Source: Bin80 sp965220935 (GTDB taxonomy: Bacteria > Bacteroidota > Rhodothermia > Rhodothermales > Bin80). Taken from it: a stretch of DNA of 64,000 nucleotides. How positions within the stretch are numbered: position 1 is the stretch's first letter; the number at the start of each line of letters is the position of its first letter. Below, in pieces: positions 1 to 7,772 of this stretch. Below the pieces are notes generated by a model. That model was not told the DNA's origin. It worked only from the letters and a program-made list of their open reading frames with translations, and searched no databases. The translations under genes were made by a program, and so were the position numbers. The DNA lies in assembly GCA_965220935.1 (NCBI GenBank), contig OZ244857.1, forward strand, positions 2,976,001 to 3,040,000, read 5' to 3'.

Positions 1-789
1 CTTACCATGATTCTACGGTCTTCAGGATTTCTAACTTCTAACCTTATCAGGAATCAGAATGCTGTGAATTTTGCATTTATCATGTACTTGCAGGGGTGCG
101 AGGAGGGAATTCCTAAGCATGAAATTGAGAGATTAATCCGACGATGGTATGCGATGTCAATTCTCAAAAGACGTTACTCTGGAAGTTCTGAAACTGTGTT
201 TGATTATGATATTCGACAGATAGCTACCCAAGGATTACACCGCTATGCTGAATCTATCATTGAAAACGAACTCCCTGATAGTTTCTGGACGGGGATGCTT
301 CCGCAGCTTATGGAGACTTCAAGTTCTACTAGTCCCTATTTTATTGCTTTTCAAGCAGCACAGATATCCTTGAATGATAAGGGATTCCTATCAACTGAAA
401 TCCATGTAAGAGAGTTACTGCTCAATCACGGAGATCGTCATCATGTCTTTCCTCGCAATTATTTAATCAAGAAAAAAGGCTTGTCCCGAGGTCGCTATAA
501 TCAGATAGCTAACTATGCCATCACTCAAAGTGAAATTAATATAGCTATTAAAGACAACCCGCCTGCGATTTACTTCCCTCAGCTTGTTGAGCAGGTTAAT
601 GGGGGAAAAATCCGTTATGGCGGGATTACAGAACTTGATGAACTTAAAGAAAATTTCAACCAGAACTGTATTCCACTTACTCTTCTTGACGGATCAATCC
701 CTGATTATGATGATTTTTTGGCTATGCGCCGTGAATTGATGGCAGACAGGATCAAAATCTGGTATAAAAGCATTCTTAATCGCCAGTAA
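1..789 (+). CDS. DUF262/HNH-type protein, C-terminal part (5' partial)
   Basis: The reading frame is open to the left edge of the window, so the ATG at position 7 is probably internal and the gene starts outside. The visible 260 residues resemble the C-terminal half of DUF262-family (GmrS/D-like) proteins. The key segment is around residues 138-150, with the motif GDRHHVFPRNYL, which is the HNH-like His-His...Asn pattern of the family. It is followed by a conserved-looking stretch on asparagine-rich residues and 'PPAIYFPQL'. Family members are nuclease/NTPase-type proteins often involved in defence against modified foreign DNA; that role is only inferred here because the N-terminal ParB-like domain is not visible. 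It lies beside IS debris, consistent with an accessory region. Confidence 0.6.
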   Translation, partial: LTMILRSSGFLTSNLIRNQNAVNFAFIMYLQGCEEGIPKHEIERLIRRWYAMSILKRRYSGSSETVFDYDIRQIATQGLHRYAESIIENELPDSFWTGMLPQLMETSSSTSPYFIAFQAAQISLNDKGFLSTEIHVRELLLNHGDRHHVFPRNYLIKKKGLSRGRYNQIANYAITQSEINIAIKDNPPAIYFPQLVEQVNGGKIRYGGITELDELKENFNQNCIPLTLLDGSIPDYDDFLAMRRELMADRIKIWYKSILNRQ

Positions 790-932
790 TCTCGATCTTG
801 ATCACTACATTCCACAAATTCAATGCTAATGGAATAGAGATCAATGAGTCAAGAGGTTATATTGATATTCTTTATTTGATTTGGAAGTAACATTATTGAA
901 AACTTCTAATCCATCCTCGGATTTTTAATATT

Positions 933-991
933 TAGTGCCCGTCCAGAATAGGCGATTCAGCGCTGTTAGGTGCTTTTCTGGACGGGCACTA
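933..991. repeat. 59-bp inverted-repeat mini-element
   Basis: The first 16 bases, TAGTGCCCGTCCAGAA (933-948), are an exact inverted repeat of the last 16 (976-991), leaving only about 27 bp in between. It sits exactly where the adjacent TnpB fragment loses its homology. It may be a minimal MITE, or the two ends of an insertion sequence brought together by an internal deletion. The TAGTGCC start is shared with the IS at 48986-50936 and, imperfectly, with the element at 25319-25592. Confidence 0.65.
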
Positions 992-1248
992 GATAACCAA
1001 CGCGTTTCTTTACGCAAAAGAGGGTATCGTTTAATTAACGAATAAAAAGAAGTGGATGAGTTGTCCGTATCCTGATCTTTGACTTCGTTGTTGATTTGTT
1101 CAAGGATCATATTCCATACAAGCCTACATGCTCCGCAAAGTCCTGACAAGAGATGGGCTTTCCACTGCGTGCCAGATAATAGGCGGTACTCTATTTCACG
1201 GTAGGAACAGTTTTGATCGGAAGAGTTAGAAGCCTTTTGAACAGGCAT
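992..1248 (-). pseudogene. TnpB (IS200/IS605 OrfB) N-terminal fragment
   Basis: The first ~85 residues (from the ATG at 1248) match the N-terminal helix-turn-helix region of IS605-type TnpB proteins: 'QWKAHLLSGLCGACRLVWN' followed by 'SFYSLIKRYPLLRKETRWL'. It is clearly homologous to the TnpB N-terminus at 51153-50937, with the same MPVQKASN start. The catalytic RuvC part is absent: at position 991 the sequence runs into a 59-bp inverted-repeat element and the frame soon ends. It is therefore a decayed remnant. Its upstream flank is also shared with the second copy, including a left-end hairpin. Confidence 0.75.
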
Positions 1249-1279
1249 GATATCAAGTGTCAGTTGATGTTATGGTAGG

Positions 1280-1309
1280 CAATAGGGTAGATTCACCTCT
1301 ATCCTATTG
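1280..1309 (-). other. IS605-type left-end hairpin
   Basis: CAATAGG (1280-1286) pairs with CCTATTG (1303-1309), upstream of the TnpB fragment. The same hairpin and about 110 bp of flank, ending in GGGTTACTCACGTA, recur upstream of the second TnpB copy (51185-51214). Subterminal hairpins of this kind are recognised by the TnpA transposase in IS200/IS605 elements. No tnpA is visible, so both copies would need one in trans. Confidence 0.6.
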
Positions 1310-1446
1310 TTCTGTTATATTAGACTCTCCAAAATAGAATAGTTCCATTTATGGGTTACTCACGTAATATAATTCCCTGGTGTAGAATGGAAGGTTCCAT
1401 ATTGGGGCGATATGTATGAATTGTGATTACATTTTATTGTAATTTA

Positions 1447-1655
1447 GACGGATCCTCATGGAGAAAGAGCCCTTAGCACTTTCGACGGTTTTCAATCTGG
1501 TGTCCGCATGCTAGGCAATAAGCCATAATGCTCAATATTTGAATACGTCGGAGCTGTCAAGATCTTTAAACTCGGGCTCGCGAGAATCTCTACCGATGGA
1601 AATTATCTTGGGCCCTCCATCTTTGCTTCGGACTCTTTCTCCATGAGGATCGGTC
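1447..1655 (-). repeat. 23-bp inverted repeat around non-coding 3' end of IS110 element
   Basis: The arm at 1447-1469 is the reverse complement of 1633-1655 with one mismatch; the core is GATCCTCATGGAGAAAGAG. The arms enclose 163 bp with no convincing ORF, starting about 63 bp after the transposase stop. The interval lies where IS1111-type elements encode their guide RNA, so a structured RNA is plausible. The arms could alternatively be the ends of a small unrelated MITE nested in the element. Confidence 0.5.
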
Positions 1656-1717
1656 AACTACAGTCTCTCAGCTTTCTGAACGGGAGTTGTAGCTCCCCGA
1701 GAAAGCCCACCAGTCGT

Positions 1718-2848
1718 TCACGTTTCTGTGCTCTCATTTGCGTGTGGTTGCAATGCTTCCCAAAGAAAGCCTGCCAGTTCGCGAGCCACTGCAACCGCTA
1801 CGACTTTGGATGGCTTCCAGTGAATGAGATGTTTGAATCGTTTGTGACAACGTTTTTGAGCCCGTTGGCTCATGGCTATCGTTGAGGCATCGCACTTTTT
1901 CTGGCGTTCCTCAAGCCCAACACTGATTCGTGGAGTATGCCTGTATTTCAAGGCTGCACTCACCAAAACCTTTCGTGCATAGGCATTCCCCGTCTTTGTG
2001 ATGGAACCCGCCCGAATGGTGTTCCCCGATGATCGTTGAGAGGGAACCAATCCCAAGTGAGCCATGAGATTTGTCGCGCGTTCAAATCGCCGGAAGTCTC
2101 CAATTTCACACATCAAGTGCATGGCCGAAATCAATCCAATGCCTCGAAAACCCTGCAAGATCTGGAGCTGTTTCTTCAATGGGAAGGACTCGGATGCGAC
2201 CAGGATATCTTTGTCTATATGTTCAATGCGAGATTGAAAATAAGCCACATCGTCTAAGTATCCCCGTAAGGTAACCTCATCATAGGGCTGATCTAAGTTC
2301 ACCTGATTAATCCAAGCCTTGAACCTTTTGGTCCAGTAGCGACCCGAATTGTAACAATGTCCCTGGGCATGCAAAAAATGAATGACTTGATTTTTGGAGC
2401 GCGTCAGGTTGGTCACAAGTCCCTCACGGCACCGCAGTAGTCCTCGCACCGCTCTCAATTCTGCATCCAGAACAAAACATTCGGTCAGAAGCCCAGATGC
2501 AAAATACTTGGTAAGTTTTCTGGCATCGCGCCGATCGGTTTTGATCCGATCGCCCGCGCGCTTGGGAATGGATCCTGGTGCAATGATAGCACAATCAACG
2601 CCCAGATGCGTCAGAGAATCGTACAGAGCCGTGCCACTAAAAGATGCCTCGTAACAACAACGGAAATGACCGTATTTGGAACGTAGGGAGTCCACAAGCC
2701 GGCCAAGGCTTTTCTCCTTGTGAACATAGATATCCCGTTGCTCACAACAACGCCTCGCAGACGCGTCATATACGCATGAATAAATGGTGTCACGGTGAAC
2801 ATCAAGTCCAACGTAGTAACGAACCGGGGTAGATGGATCAGATAACAT
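1718..2848 (-). CDS. IS110-family transposase (DEDD recombinase)
   Basis: At 376 residues it is close to the usual length for the family. The N-terminal RuvC-like DEDD domain shows 'YVGLDVHRDTIYS' (first Asp, ~residue 15), 'CYEASFSGTALYDSL' (Glu, ~65) and 'KTDRRDARKLTKYF' (Asp-x-x-Asp-Ala, ~105). The C-terminal Transposase_20 region has the helix-hairpin-like 'LQGFRGIGLISAMHLMCEIG' near 230 and the catalytic-serine segment 'LVPSQRSSGNTIRAGSITKTGN' near 270. IS110-family recombinases are directed to target and donor DNA by an element-encoded bridge/seeker RNA. The ORF is intact, so the element may be active. It is oriented away from atpD, which starts about 240 bp upstream of its own start on the other strand. 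Confidence 0.9.
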   Translation of the reverse strand: MLSDPSTPVRYYVGLDVHRDTIYSCVYDASARRCCEQRDIYVHKEKSLGRLVDSLRSKYGHFRCCYEASFSGTALYDSLTHLGVDCAIIAPGSIPKRAGDRIKTDRRDARKLTKYFASGLLTECFVLDAELRAVRGLLRCREGLVTNLTRSKNQVIHFLHAQGHCYNSGRYWTKRFKAWINQVNLDQPYDEVTLRGYLDDVAYFQSRIEHIDKDILVASESFPLKKQLQILQGFRGIGLISAMHLMCEIGDFRRFERATNLMAHLGLVPSQRSSGNTIRAGSITKTGNAYARKVLVSAALKYRHTPRISVGLEERQKKCDASTIAMSQRAQKRCHKRFKHLIHWKPSKVVAVAVARELAGFLWEALQPHANESTET

Positions 2849-3086
2849 GAGAATGGTTAAAGTTATAGGGAAATTAAGCTCCGCAGTGAAACCTTCCCCA
2901 TTCTATTATATCTTTAATTCATCAAAAATGAAGCCATCTCAGTGGATCATCGTTAAAGGACATCTTGAATCTAAAATTTTCATTTCTATCCATCTTGATT
3001 GACATTGATGACTGATAGACTACGTTTTATGAGTCACAGAGAAGATGGTTGAAATCACGATAAATACTCATTAACCTTTATTAACC

Positions 3087-4577
3087 ATGATGACCTCAAC
3101 TGGTCAAGTCGTACAGGTGGTTGGGCCTGTCGTTGATGTTGCATTCTCTGCAGAAGAAGTGCCAGATATTTTGGATGCTCTCGAGATTTCCCGTGATAGT
3201 CAGGAACCGCTTGTGCTAGAAGTACAGCAGCATTTAGGAGAAAATCGCGTGCGGACCATTGCGATGGACTCCACTGACGGATTAACACGAGGCGTATCGG
3301 TTACCAGTACTGGGCAACCCATTTCCATGCCGACTGGTCAAGATATTCGAGGACGGCTCTTCAATGTCGTTGGCCGTGCTATTGATGGATTACCACAACC
3401 TAAAGCAGAGAGTTCTTTGCCGATTCATCGCCAGCCACCACCATTCAGTGATCTTTCAACGAGTATTGAAATGTTGGAGACGGGTATCAAGGTGGTGGAT
3501 CTAATTCAACCGTACGCCCGGGGGGGTAAGATCGGTCTCTTTGGTGGTGCGGGTGTCGGAAAAACCGTATTGATCATGGAATTGATCAATAATATCGCAA
3601 AAGCCCATGAGGGGCTTTCTGTTTTTGCAGGGGTTGGAGAGCGAACTCGCGAAGGCAATGATCTGTTACGCGAAATGATTGAAAGCGGTGTCATGCAGTA
3701 TGGTGATGAGTTCAGAGCCGCCCTTGAAGAGGGTGATTGGGATTTATCCAAGGTTGATATGGATCTCATCAAAGAGAGTAGCATCAGCCTGATCTTTGGG
3801 CAGATGAATGAGCCGCCTGGCGCCCGAGCGAGAGTCGCTCTGAGTGGATTGACCATTGCCGAATACTTCCGAGATCTTGGAGGACGTGATGTCTTATTGT
3901 TCGTGGACAATATTTTCCGATTTACACAAGCTGGTTCAGAAGTAAGCGCTTTGCTTGGCCGTATGCCCAGTGCAGTTGGTTATCAGCCCACGCTCGCCAC
4001 TGAGATGGGTGAGTTGCAGGAGCGAATCACTTCAACCAAGAGTGGGTCAATTACATCCGTTCAGGCCATTTATGTGCCAGCTGATGATCTCACTGACCCA
4101 GCGCCTGCAACCGCATTTGCACATCTTGATGCTACAACCGTGTTGTCACGGCGAATCGCTTCTTTGGGATTATACCCCGCCATTGATCCTCTAGACTCTA
4201 ATTCCACCATCCTGACTCCTCGAGTTGTTGGACAAGAACACTATTCTACTGCACAAGATGTCAAACAACTTCTGCAGAGATATAAAGAATTGCAGGACAT
4301 CATTGCAATCTTAGGGATGGATGAACTCTCTGATGAGGATAAACTTGTTGTTCAGCGTGCTCGGCGCGCCGAGCGCTACATGAGTCAACCATTCTTTGTA
4401 GCTGAGCAGTTTACAGGAGCGAAGGGGAAATATGTAAAAATTGCAGACACAATCAAGGGGTTTCGAATGATTCTCTCGGGAGACCTTGACCATCTGCCTG
4501 AATCCGCCTTCACCTATAAAGGCACCATTGATGAGGTCATTGAAGACGGGGAACGAAAACTTGCAGAGGACTCATGA
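3087..4577 (+). CDS. atpD: F-type ATP synthase subunit beta
   Basis: The catalytic beta subunit of the F1 sector, which makes ATP at the cytoplasmic face of the inner membrane. The 496-residue protein starts 'MMTSTGQVVQVVGPVVDVAF', a typical beta-barrel N-terminus. Walker A GGAGVGKT is at ~residue 153, 'GERTREGNDL' follows, and the Walker B-type 'LLFVDNIFRFTQAGSE' is near 270. It overlaps atpC by four bases (ATGA), so the two are translationally coupled. As in several Bacteroidota-like genomes, only beta and epsilon are together here and the remaining atp genes are not in the window. Length and motifs look normal. Confidence 0.98.
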   Translation: MMTSTGQVVQVVGPVVDVAFSAEEVPDILDALEISRDSQEPLVLEVQQHLGENRVRTIAMDSTDGLTRGVSVTSTGQPISMPTGQDIRGRLFNVVGRAIDGLPQPKAESSLPIHRQPPPFSDLSTSIEMLETGIKVVDLIQPYARGGKIGLFGGAGVGKTVLIMELINNIAKAHEGLSVFAGVGERTREGNDLLREMIESGVMQYGDEFRAALEEGDWDLSKVDMDLIKESSISLIFGQMNEPPGARARVALSGLTIAEYFRDLGGRDVLLFVDNIFRFTQAGSEVSALLGRMPSAVGYQPTLATEMGELQERITSTKSGSITSVQAIYVPADDLTDPAPATAFAHLDATTVLSRRIASLGLYPAIDPLDSNSTILTPRVVGQEHYSTAQDVKQLLQRYKELQDIIAILGMDELSDEDKLVVQRARRAERYMSQPFFVAEQFTGAKGKYVKIADTIKGFRMILSGDLDHLPESAFTYKGTIDEVIEDGERKLAEDS

Positions 4578-4993
4578 GTGATGCCCAGCGATTACTTCAG
4601 GTTGATATTGTCGCGCCAGATAAGCGGGTGTTTCAGGGCTTTGCGGTTGGACTGCGAGCCCCGGGTATTGACGGCAGTTTTCAGATTCTTTATAATCACG
4701 CCCCAATGATAGCCTCTTTAAGTGTTGGTCCTCTGGTTGTGACACTTTCGGATTCAGAAAAAACCGTCTTTGCGACCAGCGGTGGGTTTATTGAAGTGAT
4801 TGGAAATGTGGTTACCGTCCTTGCTGAAACAGCGGAATCTGCTTCGGAGATTGATACTGAGCGCGCAAAAAAAGCTGAACAGCGGGCCTTAGAGCGTATA
4901 GAGGCCGCCACTACCGATGGAGACCGTATCCGCGCAGAGCAATCGCTTGATCGTGCCAGAAATCGTATTCGTATTCAATTGGCGAATGCTTAA
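4574..4993 (+). CDS. atpC: F-type ATP synthase subunit epsilon
   Basis: A 139-residue central-stalk subunit that couples rotation to catalysis and can inhibit ATP hydrolysis. The N-terminal beta-sandwich is visible ('LQVDIVAPDKRVFQGFAVGLRAPG', then 'FQILYNHAPMIASLSVGPLVV'). It is followed by an Ala/Glu/Arg-rich helical hairpin from about residue 95 ('ERAKKAEQRALERIEAA'). The start overlaps the atpD stop (ATGA). A short inverted repeat, CAATCC/GGATTG, lies just after the stop but has no T-run, so it is not a convincing terminator. Confidence 0.96.
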   Translation: MSDAQRLLQVDIVAPDKRVFQGFAVGLRAPGIDGSFQILYNHAPMIASLSVGPLVVTLSDSEKTVFATSGGFIEVIGNVVTVLAETAESASEIDTERAKKAEQRALERIEAATTDGDRIRAEQSLDRARNRIRIQLANA

Positions 4994-5079
4994 CGCGAGG
5001 TTATGCCAATCCGCATTGGATTGCTGTTGAATCATCCTTCAGTGCACGATCCATTGCTACATCACTTTCGTCAGAGTAC

Positions 5080-5958
5080 ATGGCACTTAGTTTTTGTAAG
5101 TTGCACATTGTCGCTCAAGGTCTCACACTGATAATCATTTGTCTAGCATCTGTCGTTAATACTGTTGCACAATCTAACTCTACATGGAGCGCGGAAGCTT
5201 ACGGAAAGGTCTCATTTTCGCAGGTTGGCTTCTGGCGATGGTATGAAGGAGGGATCAGTTCGCTTGCGCTGGGTTCAAGCTTTAATGTGAAGGCTTCAAA
5301 AACATCTGGACAGAATCAACAAGAGTATGAAGCTCGCCTCGCGTTTGGAGTCGTTAAGCAGGATGCCATTGAGCTACGTAAATCAGATGATCTGATACTG
5401 TTGCAAGGTGCCTTTAATTTTTCGAATATCTCAATTTTTGGTGAACTCAACCCTGCACTTGCGGTTGATTTTCGGTCTCAGTTTGCCAAAGGCTATCAGT
5501 ACAACGAAACCGATCTTACCATTGAAGGTGAGCGAATCTCTGGATTTCTGTCTCCTGGAATTCTAACTCAAACGATTGCTTTGAATTATCCTGTAAGAGA
5601 TTGGCTTAATATCCGCTTAGGCATAGCCGCAAAACAAACGATTGTTACAATTCAAGAGCTCCGAAGTCGCTATAAAGTGTCCACAGATCACCCTCTTCGT
5701 TGGCAGGTCGGATCGGCCGGATATATAAATTTTGAGCGGACAATTTTTACGAATGTTCATCTGAGATCCATCTTAACGCTCTTTCTTGCATTTAATCAGC
5801 AGTCTCCAGATTCTACATGGGAAACATTCCTGACCATGAAAGTCAATTCATGGCTTCAGGTCAATGCAGAGTACACTGCACTTTACGACAGAGATCTAGC
5901 GCCATATGTGCAACAAAAGCAGTTGTTTACACTTGGTGTCTTGTTCAGGGTTCTTTAA
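5080..5958 (+). CDS. DUF3078-like outer-membrane protein
   Basis: A 292-residue protein with an N-terminal signal peptide (hydrophobic 'LTLIIICLASVVNTVAQS', cleavage after ~residue 31). The segment 'FWRWYEGGISSLALGSSFNV' followed by alternating hydrophobic/polar strands and 'ARLAFGVVKQD' resembles the DUF3078 family found in Bacteroidota: W-x(2-3)-GG-x-S then a beta strand. The C-terminus ends in an aromatic/hydrophobic beta strand ('LFTLGVLFRVL'), as in outer-membrane barrels. Function is unknown; a small beta-barrel is inferred. It starts 86 bp after atpC and its last four bases overlap the end of the convergent MFS gene. Confidence 0.65.
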   Translation: MALSFCKLHIVAQGLTLIIICLASVVNTVAQSNSTWSAEAYGKVSFSQVGFWRWYEGGISSLALGSSFNVKASKTSGQNQQEYEARLAFGVVKQDAIELRKSDDLILLQGAFNFSNISIFGELNPALAVDFRSQFAKGYQYNETDLTIEGERISGFLSPGILTQTIALNYPVRDWLNIRLGIAAKQTIVTIQELRSRYKVSTDHPLRWQVGSAGYINFERTIFTNVHLRSILTLFLAFNQQSPDSTWETFLTMKVNSWLQVNAEYTALYDRDLAPYVQQKQLFTLGVLFRVL

Positions 5959-7142
5959 GGCTCGGGGAGCAATTTCCAGACGCATCCAGCCATTATAACA
6001 ATCGCTACAGTACTTGCCAAGACATTGTACTCAAAACCTAAAGATTCATAAATCCATCCAGAGGTAGCGATGGAAATTCCTAGTCCACATTGGCCAGCTG
6101 CTATGATTAACCCCATTAGTGAGCCACGTTGCGCATCGGAGGTGAGTGTTGTCAGTAGAGCCATGATTGGCCCCGTTCTCATACCACCTAGCAACAAAAT
6201 GACGGTCGTCAAAATGGTCGCGCTCATTAATCCTTGTGCGAAATAGATGACTAAGGGAAGTACAAGCGCCATGGCCAGAGAGGTGAGGATGATGATCGGT
6301 TTGCGTCCATAGCGGTCGGAGAGTATGCCCCCCGAGGTTGTTCCTGTGACGATCCCAACTCCACCAATGACAAACAACAACGCCAATTGTTGGATTGAAA
6401 TTCCAAGATCTTCTTCCAGCCATTTTGGAAAAAAGAAAATAAAAAATCCGATACTTGCGAACAGAAGAAAATACGCCACAATTCCTGCCAATGGATGGGG
6501 TTTCTTCAATAGTTCATGATAGGTCATTAATGCCATCGGAATTGAAAGCTGGGTTTCACCAGAAGCAGTCTCTGGCAGAAACCAGTAAGCCATGAAGCAG
6601 GCAAGGGCCATAATTCCGCCAAAAACAATAAAAGGCGCCTGAAACCCGAACGTATTTGCAATTAAAATTCCACCAGGTGTCCCGATAATGAGTCCACCTG
6701 CGACTCCAGTCATGATCAATCCAGTGGCCCAGCCACGGCGATTATAAGGGAAGTAATCTCCTACGAATGCAACCATGCTTCCACTATAAGCACCTGCTGC
6801 AACCCCTGTAAGAGCACGCATGATGAGCAATGATTCATAATATCTGGCGACACTGTGCAGTAGAAGAACGATTGCAATCAGAGATGTGCCCATAACAAGC
6901 ACTTTCCGCCGCCCAATGCGGTCAGAAATCGGACCAACGATCAATGTGGAAATTGCAAGAGAGATTGAATAAGCCGTTCCCAACAATCCAAGCTTGAAAT
7001 CTGATGGATCATGTTGATTGAGTAGTTCATCTTGAATGACTGGTAGCAGAGGGGCAACGATAAACAGCTGGCAACTGACGATAAATGCTGTTAGCCACAA
7101 AGGAGCGATGATAAAAAATGAATGCCTAGCACCCATCTCCAA
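5955..7142 (-). CDS. MFS transporter
   Basis: A 395-residue polytopic inner-membrane protein with about 12 hydrophobic segments. The major-facilitator signature between TM2 and TM3 is clear ('GPISDRIGRRKVLVMG', ~residues 65-80). A second, related loop between TM8 and TM9 ('GGILSDRYGRKPIIILTS') reflects the internal duplication of the family. The motifs suggest a drug/metabolite:H+ antiporter-like exporter (DHA1-type), but the substrate cannot be read from sequence. It is encoded convergently with the DUF3078 protein. Confidence 0.85.
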   Translation of the reverse strand: MEMGARHSFFIIAPLWLTAFIVSCQLFIVAPLLPVIQDELLNQHDPSDFKLGLLGTAYSISLAISTLIVGPISDRIGRRKVLVMGTSLIAIVLLLHSVARYYESLLIMRALTGVAAGAYSGSMVAFVGDYFPYNRRGWATGLIMTGVAGGLIIGTPGGILIANTFGFQAPFIVFGGIMALACFMAYWFLPETASGETQLSIPMALMTYHELLKKPHPLAGIVAYFLLFASIGFFIFFFPKWLEEDLGISIQQLALLFVIGGVGIVTGTTSGGILSDRYGRKPIIILTSLAMALVLPLVIYFAQGLMSATILTTVILLLGGMRTGPIMALLTTLTSDAQRGSLMGLIIAAGQCGLGISIATSGWIYESLGFEYNVLASTVAIVIMAGCVWKLLPEP

Positions 7143-7572
7143 AAAAATTCTTCAATCAACAAGAGGGGTTATGACAGGACTTTGTCTGAGATGCATGACT
7201 TTAATGGTGAGGTTATATTTCAATCCAATATAGATGTGGATGTTAATTCAAATATAGAGGCACCGAGCTTTTGGCAATTATTCTATTACCCACACTGGTG
7301 GATGAGTGGCCATGATATACAGAAGTATTAACAATTTTGTAAAGGAATTCAATACGTCTAATATTTGAGGAAGCGATCCACAGCCACTCATGATCAGAAC
7401 TAGATGGCTAATTAATGCTTCTTGGATCATGACATTTTCCTGGCATATATGTTTTCGTGATCAGCATCTCAAATAGTCCTGATGATCTGTCTATGGACCT
7501 TTGTTGAAAGTCATTTATTGGGAGGAAGCAGTAGCAGGTTATGATAATGGATAAGCTCAATCCAAAGAAAAC
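7143..7572. other. Intergenic region without recognised gene
   Basis: The stretch between the MFS gene start and the terminator-like hairpin contains only short, low-quality ORFs on either strand. No tRNA-like cloverleaf, IS end or long repeat was recognised. The MFS promoter should lie at its left end. Confidence 0.4.
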
Positions 7573-7600
7573 CCCGCTCCACGGCAAGCGTATAGCGGGG
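7566..7600 (-). terminator. Probable intrinsic terminator after the FN3 T9SS gene
   Basis: Read on the minus strand, the stem CCCCGCT...AGCGGGG (7600-7594 with 7578-7572, 15-nt loop) is followed by TTTTCTTT. That is a GC-rich stem plus a T-rich run about 170 bp beyond the stop of the gene ending at 7773. A second possible stem (GGCAGG/CCTGCC) lies closer to the stop but lacks a T-run. Confidence 0.55.
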
Positions 7601-7772
7601 CTAACAAAAAACCCTCAAAATGAGAACAAATATATTAACCTATGCAATAAAGAAAAGTTCCAATGGTGTTCAAGCAGGGCTCATGTCCGTCGTATAAATT
7701 CTCCAATCCCCAGTAGTTGAGGTGAGATGGTTCCTGGCAGGCAGATTTAGGGACAGACTCAATCCTGCCCTA

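Larger units (their letters stand above)
1383..2905 (-). mobile_element. IS110-family element (IS1111-like layout), approximate ends
   Basis: The transposase at 2848-1718 is flanked by a possible inverted-repeat pair: TAGAATGGAAGGTT (1383-1396) and AACCTTCCCCATTCTA (2890-2905), which match apart from a 2-bp gap. If these are (sub)terminal repeats, the element is about 1.5 kb with only about 40 bp upstream of the gene and about 320 bp of non-coding DNA downstream of it. A long 3' non-coding end and subterminal repeats are typical of the IS1111 subgroup, where the guide (seeker/bridge) RNA is encoded downstream of the transposase. The exact ends were not confirmed against an empty site. Confidence 0.5.

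Noticed and set aside
1447..1655. Region between the 23-bp arms as a CRISPR or tRNA
   Set aside because: Only two arms in inverted orientation and no cloverleaf; kept as a possible IS guide-RNA region or MITE.
3506..3910. 134-residue ORF antisense to atpD
   Set aside because: Shadow of the highly conserved atpD sequence.
5003..5022. Hairpin CAATCC/GGATTG after atpC as terminator
   Set aside because: Short weak stem without a following T-run.
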